DNA of 64,000 nt from Polaromonas eurypsychrophila (lineage in GTDB: Bacteria; Pseudomonadota; Gammaproteobacteria; Burkholderiales; Burkholderiaceae_C). The notes beneath the pieces are model-generated. The model saw only the letters and a list, made by a program, of their open reading frames with translations, searched no databases and had not been told where the DNA came from. Positions 60,332-64,000 of this stretch are shown here, piece by piece. The stretch lies in NCBI RefSeq assembly GCF_014641715.1, contig NZ_BMIG01000001.1, positions 248,001 to 312,000 on the forward strand. The letters are read 5' to 3'. Position numbers and translations under genes: made by a program. Position 1 is the first letter of the stretch; each line of letters starts with the position of its first letter.

Positions 60332-61576
60332 ATGAGCCGTCGTCGCGTTGTTGTGACAGGTCTGGGGTGTGTCAGCCCAGTGGGTAACACCGTGGCTGAT
60401 TCCTGGGCCAATTTGCTGGCAGGCAAGCCTGGCATTGACCTGATCACGCAGTTTGACGCCAGCAACTTCGCCTGCAAATTTGCGGGCGAGGTCAAGGGCT
60501 TCAACATCACGGATTACATCCCTGAAAAAGAAGCGCGGCACATGGACCGCTTCATTCATCTGGGCCTGGCGGCAGCCTTCCAGGCGGTGGCTGACAGCGG
60601 TTTGTCCACCGGTGATGCCCTGGATGCCGAAGAGGCGACGCGCATCGGCTGCAATATCGGCTCCGGCATCGGCGGCCTGCCGATGATCGAGCTGACGCAT
60701 GCAGAACTGACGAGTCGCGGCCCGCGCCGCATTTCACCATTTTTTGTGCCGGCGTCCATCATCAACATGATCTCCGGCCATGTGTCCATCAAGTTCGGTT
60801 TCAAGGGCCCCAACATCGGCGTCGTGACGGCGTGCACCACGGGCCTGCATGCGATTGGCCTGTCGGCACGCATGATCGAGTACGGCGACTGTGACGTGAT
60901 GGTGGCCGGCGGCGCCGAAGCGACGGTGTCGCCCTTGGGTATGGGGGGCTTTGCCGCAGCACGCGCCCTGTCGACCCGCAACGATGATCCGAAAACCGCG
61001 TCCCGTCCCTGGGACAAAGACCGCGACGGGTTTGTGCTGGGCGAGGGCAGCGGTGTGGTGGTGCTGGAAGAATATGAACACGCCAAAGCGCGCGGCGCGA
61101 AGATTTATGCGGAGCTCACCGGCTTCGGCATGAGCGCCGACGCGTATCACATGACGGCGCCGGACGTGGACGGCCCGCGCCGCTCCATGGTCATGGCCCT
61201 GAAAAATGCCGGCATCAATGCCGATGCGGTGGATTACCTCAACGCGCATGGCACGTCCACACCATTGGGTGACCTCAATGAAACCAACGCCATCAAGGCG
61301 GCGTTTGGCGACCATGCCAAAAAGCTGGTGATCAGTTCGACCAAGTCCATGACCGGGCACCTGCTTGGCGGCGCCGGCGGTATCGAGTCGGTATTCACCG
61401 TGCTGTCGCTGCATCATCAGAAAATTCCGCCGACCATCAACATCTTCAACCAGGACCCTGAGTGCGACCTGGACTACTGTGCCAACACCGCGCGTGATGC
61501 CAGGATTGACGTTGCTGTCAAAAACAATTTCGGGTTCGGCGGCACCAATGGCACGCTGGTTTTCAAGCGGGTTTGA
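60332..61576 (+). CDS. fabF: Beta-ketoacyl-ACP synthase II
   Basis: 414 residues from ATG 60332 ([18 protein letters not shown]). Catalytic Cys in [15 protein letters not shown] (~165), His in [16 protein letters not shown] (~305) and [18 protein letters not shown] (~342). C-terminal [17 protein letters not shown] completes the KAS fold. It elongates acyl-ACP with malonyl-ACP. Its TGA overlaps the next ATG by one base. Confidence 0.97.
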   Translation: MSRRRVVVTGLGCVSPVGNTVADSWANLLAGKPGIDLITQFDASNFACKFAGEVKGFNITDYIPEKEARHMDRFIHLGLAAAFQAVADSGLSTGDALDAEEATRIGCNIGSGIGGLPMIELTHAELTSRGPRRISPFFVPASIINMISGHVSIKFGFKGPNIGVVTACTTGLHAIGLSARMIEYGDCDVMVAGGAEATVSPLGMGGFAAARALSTRNDDPKTASRPWDKDRDGFVLGEGSGVVVLEEYEHAKARGAKIYAELTGFGMSADAYHMTAPDVDGPRRSMVMALKNAGINADAVDYLNAHGTSTPLGDLNETNAIKAAFGDHAKKLVISSTKSMTGHLLGGAGGIESVFTVLSLHHQKIPPTINIFNQDPECDLDYCANTARDARIDVAVKNNFGFGGTNGTLVFKRV

Positions 61577-62148
61577 TGCCCCTCTTTTCACTCCCTCAGC
61601 ATCCAGAGCCATCACTGCCCGCCTCGTCCATGCATAACGCCCCGCCGGTTTCCTACCCGCTGGGGCGTTCGCATTTCCAGAGCGTGACCCTGGCGGGTCT
61701 CTGGCTGGCCGGGCTGCTGGTGACGGGCTTGTGGTGCTTGACCGCCCCAAGCTTCGACTGGCGGCTCGGCATCGCGGTGGCTGCGGTAGTGATAGCCGGC
61801 CTGGCTGCATGGCTGGGATGGAACCACGCACCGGTTGGCCGGTTGCACTGGGATGGGCAGGTCTGGCGTTGGGAAAGCCAGAGTTACCAAGCCGGAACGC
61901 CGGTGCTGGCCTTGTCGGTAGCCCTGGACCTGCAGCGCACCCTGCTGATCCGGCTGGACAACCACGATCACGTCTCCTTGTGGCTCTGGGCCCACCGAGC
62001 GGCCCTGCCCGAACGCTGGATGGATTTGCGGCGTGCTGTATATTCGCGGCGCAAGGCATGGCCTGTTGGCCTGCCATCTGATCTATCCATCCCTGCAGTC
62101 GCAGCGGACTTTTCGGCCAAATCCGATCCCCCACGCCCCTATCCATGA
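61576..62148 (+). CDS. Hypothetical membrane protein between fabF and rpoE
   Basis: 190 residues. Two helices (TLAGLWLAGLLVTGLWCL, ~38-55, and [17 protein letters not shown], ~66-82) are followed by a soluble region with Trp-rich beta strands (GRLHWDGQVWRWESQSY) and ALSVALDLQRTLLIRLD. The layout (two helices plus small C-terminal domain) resembles YgfX/CptA-type proteins, but the family is not certain. It overlaps fabF by one base and rpoE by 4, so it belongs to a continuous transcript leading into the sigma factor. Confidence 0.75.
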   Translation: MPLFSLPQHPEPSLPASSMHNAPPVSYPLGRSHFQSVTLAGLWLAGLLVTGLWCLTAPSFDWRLGIAVAAVVIAGLAAWLGWNHAPVGRLHWDGQVWRWESQSYQAGTPVLALSVALDLQRTLLIRLDNHDHVSLWLWAHRAALPERWMDLRRAVYSRRKAWPVGLPSDLSIPAVAADFSAKSDPPRPYP

Positions 62149-62780
62149 GCGCCGATATCCCTTCACCCGATCCGGCGACGGCCAGTGACAGCGACGCCGT
62201 GCTGGTCGAGCGCACGGTGGCGGGCGACCAGAAGGCGTTTGAACTGCTGGTCATCAAATACCAGCGCCGCATCCAGCGGCTGATCGGCCGCATGGTGCGT
62301 GATGTGGACCTGGTGGAAGACATTGCCCAGGAAACCTTTATCCGCGCCTACCGCGCGCTGGCCCAGTTCCGTGGCGAGGCGCAGTTTTATACCTGGCTGT
62401 ACCGGATTGCCGTCAACACTGCCAAAAAAGCTTTGATGGATCTAAAGCGCAATCCCACGGTCTCGGAAAATTCGTTCAAATCCGACGATGACGATGAAAC
62501 TTCCCCGCTGGAAAACGAACTAACGAGTTCAGAAACCCCGGAAGCCGTGCTGGCCAGCAAGGAAATTGCCCAGATGGTGAATGCGGCGATGGACGCCTTG
62601 CCCGAGGAGTTGCGCCAAGCCATTAGCTTGCGGGAAATCGAAGGTTTGAGTTATGAAGAGATCGCTGAGGCCATGAATTGCCCGATCGGCACCGTGCGGT
62701 CCCGGATTTTCAGGGCCCGGGAAGCGATCTCTGACAAGATCAAGCCCTTGCTGGAAAACCAGTCGGGAAAGCGTTGGTAG
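62145..62780 (+). CDS. rpoE: RNA polymerase sigma factor RpoE (AlgU/SigE)
   Basis: 211 residues. Region 2 (~25-95) has FELLVIKYQRRIQRLIGRMV, VEDIAQETFIRAYRAL and FYTWLYRIAVNTAKKAL. Region 4 (~140-200) has ALPEELRQAISLREIEGLSY, EEIAEAMNCPIGTVRSRIFR. The linker is acidic (SDDDDETSPLENELTSSETP). It directs transcription of envelope-stress genes and is held by the RseA anti-sigma factor encoded next. Start overlaps the hypothetical gene by 4 nt. Confidence 0.96.
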   Translation: MSADIPSPDPATASDSDAVLVERTVAGDQKAFELLVIKYQRRIQRLIGRMVRDVDLVEDIAQETFIRAYRALAQFRGEAQFYTWLYRIAVNTAKKALMDLKRNPTVSENSFKSDDDDETSPLENELTSSETPEAVLASKEIAQMVNAAMDALPEELRQAISLREIEGLSYEEIAEAMNCPIGTVRSRIFRAREAISDKIKPLLENQSGKRW

Positions 62781-62878
62781 AAAGCGGACCATGACGCCAC
62801 AGGTGTAGATAGCCGCCACCTTTATTGGAAATCAGAGCAAACAATTAAATCGGCACAGACAAGTTGCCCACGAACACC

Positions 62879-63487
62879 ATGAAACCGACAACGCAAAACC
62901 GTGAACTGATTTCCGCTCTGGCCGACGGTCAACTGGCAGGCGAGGAGCTGGCTTGTGCGTTGGCGCTTTGTGAAGCCGACGGGCATGCGCGGGCGAACTG
63001 GAGTGCATACCACCTGATCGGCGATGTGTTGCGTTCGCCCGGCTTGGTGCCGCAGGCTTCGGATGTTGCCTTTGTAATGCGTCTGCGCGCTCGCCTGGCG
63101 CAGGAGCCGGTGTTGGCTGCTGTCCCCGATACGACCGTGTTGGCGCAAGGCGCTGCGGTGACCCTGTCTGAGCGTCAGGCCGCCAACGACGCCCGTTTCA
63201 CCTGGAAGCTTGTCGCCGGTTTTGCTTCCCTTGCCGCAGTGGTCGCGGTGGCCTGGAGCGCGGGTTTCGGTTTGTTGTCACCGTCTGCTGCGCCCCAATT
63301 GGCTCGTTCGGATGTGCCTCCTCAGCAGGTGCTGGTGATGTCCGCGCAGGGCCCTGTGGTGCGAGATGCGAGGCTGCAGGAGTTGCTGGCGGAACACAAG
63401 CAGTTTGGTGGCATCTCCGCCTTGCAAATGCCATCGGGGTTTCTGCGAAATGCCACGTTTGACTCTTCCCAGGGCGAGCGGCGCTAG
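62879..63487 (+). CDS. rseA: Anti-sigma-E factor RseA
   Basis: 202 residues from ATG 62879; the frame opens at 62864. The N-terminal cytoplasmic RseA_N domain has NRELISALADGQLAGEELA and ANWSAYHLIGDVLRSPGL (sigma-binding). One membrane helix (LVAGFASLAAVVAVAWSAGF, ~107-126) and a periplasmic tail (QLARSDVPPQQVLVMSAQGP) follow. It inactivates RpoE until cleaved by DegS/RseP-type proteases. A 98-bp gap separates it from rpoE; rseB follows. Confidence 0.93.
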   Translation: MKPTTQNRELISALADGQLAGEELACALALCEADGHARANWSAYHLIGDVLRSPGLVPQASDVAFVMRLRARLAQEPVLAAVPDTTVLAQGAAVTLSERQAANDARFTWKLVAGFASLAAVVAVAWSAGFGLLSPSAAPQLARSDVPPQQVLVMSAQGPVVRDARLQELLAEHKQFGGISALQMPSGFLRNATFDSSQGERR

Positions 63488-63529
63488 GGCGTCTGCAAAT
63501 TGCATCACCTGCTCCAACCCGTTTCAGCC

Positions 63530-64000
63530 ATGAATTTCAAGTTTTTCCGCCTTCTAGCCCTGATGGGTTGTGCGCTGTCTGCTCCACATTACGTCGCAGC
63601 GCAGACACCGGCTCCGGCTGCCCCGGCGCAGGCGGCGGAAACCAAAGACATCAACGAATGGTTGATGCGCATGCATGAGGCGTCCAGAAACCGCTCTTAT
63701 GTGGGCACCTTTGTTGTGTCTTCTGGCAATGCCTTGTCCAGCGCCAAAATTTGGCATGTCTGTGACGGAACTCAGCAAATGGAGCGGGTGGAGGCCCTGA
63801 CAGGCCCGCCGCGCTCGACCTTTCGTCACAACGATCAGGTTGTGACTTTCATGCCGGAGCAAAAGCTGATACGCGCAGAAAAGCGTGAATCGCTGGGCCT
63901 TTTTCCTGCCTTGCTCAAGTCCACCGGCAGCCAAATTGGCGATTTTTACCAGGCCCGGCAGGAAGGCCGGGAGCGGGTCGCGGGCGTGGATGCTGATGTG
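63530..64000 (+). CDS. rseB: Sigma-E factor regulatory protein RseB (MucB), N-terminal part
   Basis: 157 codons are present; the gene runs off the window. A signal peptide (FFRLLALMGCALSAPHYVAA) is followed by the MucB/RseB domain: DINEWLMRMHEASRNRSYVG, TFVVSSGNALSSAKIWHVCD and FMPEQKLIRAEKRESLGLFP. The periplasmic protein binds RseA and misplaced lipopolysaccharide or lipoproteins and protects RseA from DegS. The expected next gene is a DegP/MucD protease, outside the window. Confidence 0.93.
   Translation, partial: MNFKFFRLLALMGCALSAPHYVAAQTPAPAAPAQAAETKDINEWLMRMHEASRNRSYVGTFVVSSGNALSSAKIWHVCDGTQQMERVEALTGPPRSTFRHNDQVVTFMPEQKLIRAEKRESLGLFPALLKSTGSQIGDFYQARQEGRERVAGVDADV

Overview
The window is GC-rich chromosomal DNA from a betaproteobacterium, most likely a member of the Comamonadaceae (Rhodoferax/Polaromonas type). 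The evidence is gene order: ppc divergent from hemC-hemD-hemX-hemY; rne divergent from rluC-HAD-Rieske-S49 peptidase; yceD-rpmF-plsX-fabH-fabD-fabG-acpP-fabF running into rpoE-rseA-rseB. No rRNA, tRNA, CRISPR array, prophage or intact insertion sequence was seen. The assignment rests on recognised protein families and synteny; no database search was run.

Layout. 1-2.6 kb: end of an AlgZ/LytS-type kinase, its LytTR regulator and an AI-2E-family permease. 2.7-5.7 kb: a small exported ORF, a TerC-family and a BI-1-family membrane protein, then a decayed CNNM/CorC-type gene and a small membrane ORF. 5.8-14 kb (minus strand): a heavy-metal RND efflux cluster (czcI-like, czcC, accessory exported protein, czcB, czcA, small periplasmic protein, and a DMT permease with a His-rich tail). 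14.2-18.8 kb: a PmrA/PmrB-like two-component pair divergent from a PAP2 phosphatase and a lipid A phosphoethanolamine transferase, with a near-perfect PmrA box between them. 18.9-28.6 kb: a small ABC ATPase and two soluble hybrid kinases in one operon, one of 2411 residues carrying 14 HAMP-type units at an exact 276-nt period. 29-37.9 kb: a small soluble ORF, a 2715-residue cyclic beta-1,2-glucan synthase-like enzyme and a 76-residue membrane protein. 38-45.4 kb: ppc and the hem genes. 45.4-46.3 kb: a long non-coding repeat-like element. 46.3-53.5 kb: rne, rluC and followers. 53.5-64 kb: RsmI-like and Maf-like genes, then the fatty-acid synthesis cluster and the sigma-E operon, cut off inside rseB.

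Functionally the window joins core metabolism (anaplerosis, tetrapyrrole and fatty acid synthesis, RNA turnover) to envelope and stress functions: lipid A modification, periplasmic glucan, metal efflux, sigma-E and large cytoplasmic phosphorelay kinases.

The least expected feature is a dispersed repeat of about 50 bp with at least twelve copies in the 64 kb, on both strands. Copies lie inside algR-like, hemD, rne, S49 peptidase and yceD coding sequences, always in a stop-free frame, and others overlap the ends of fabH and of the pmrB-like gene. A second repeat family has one copy as an in-frame insert in ppc and another immediately before fabG.
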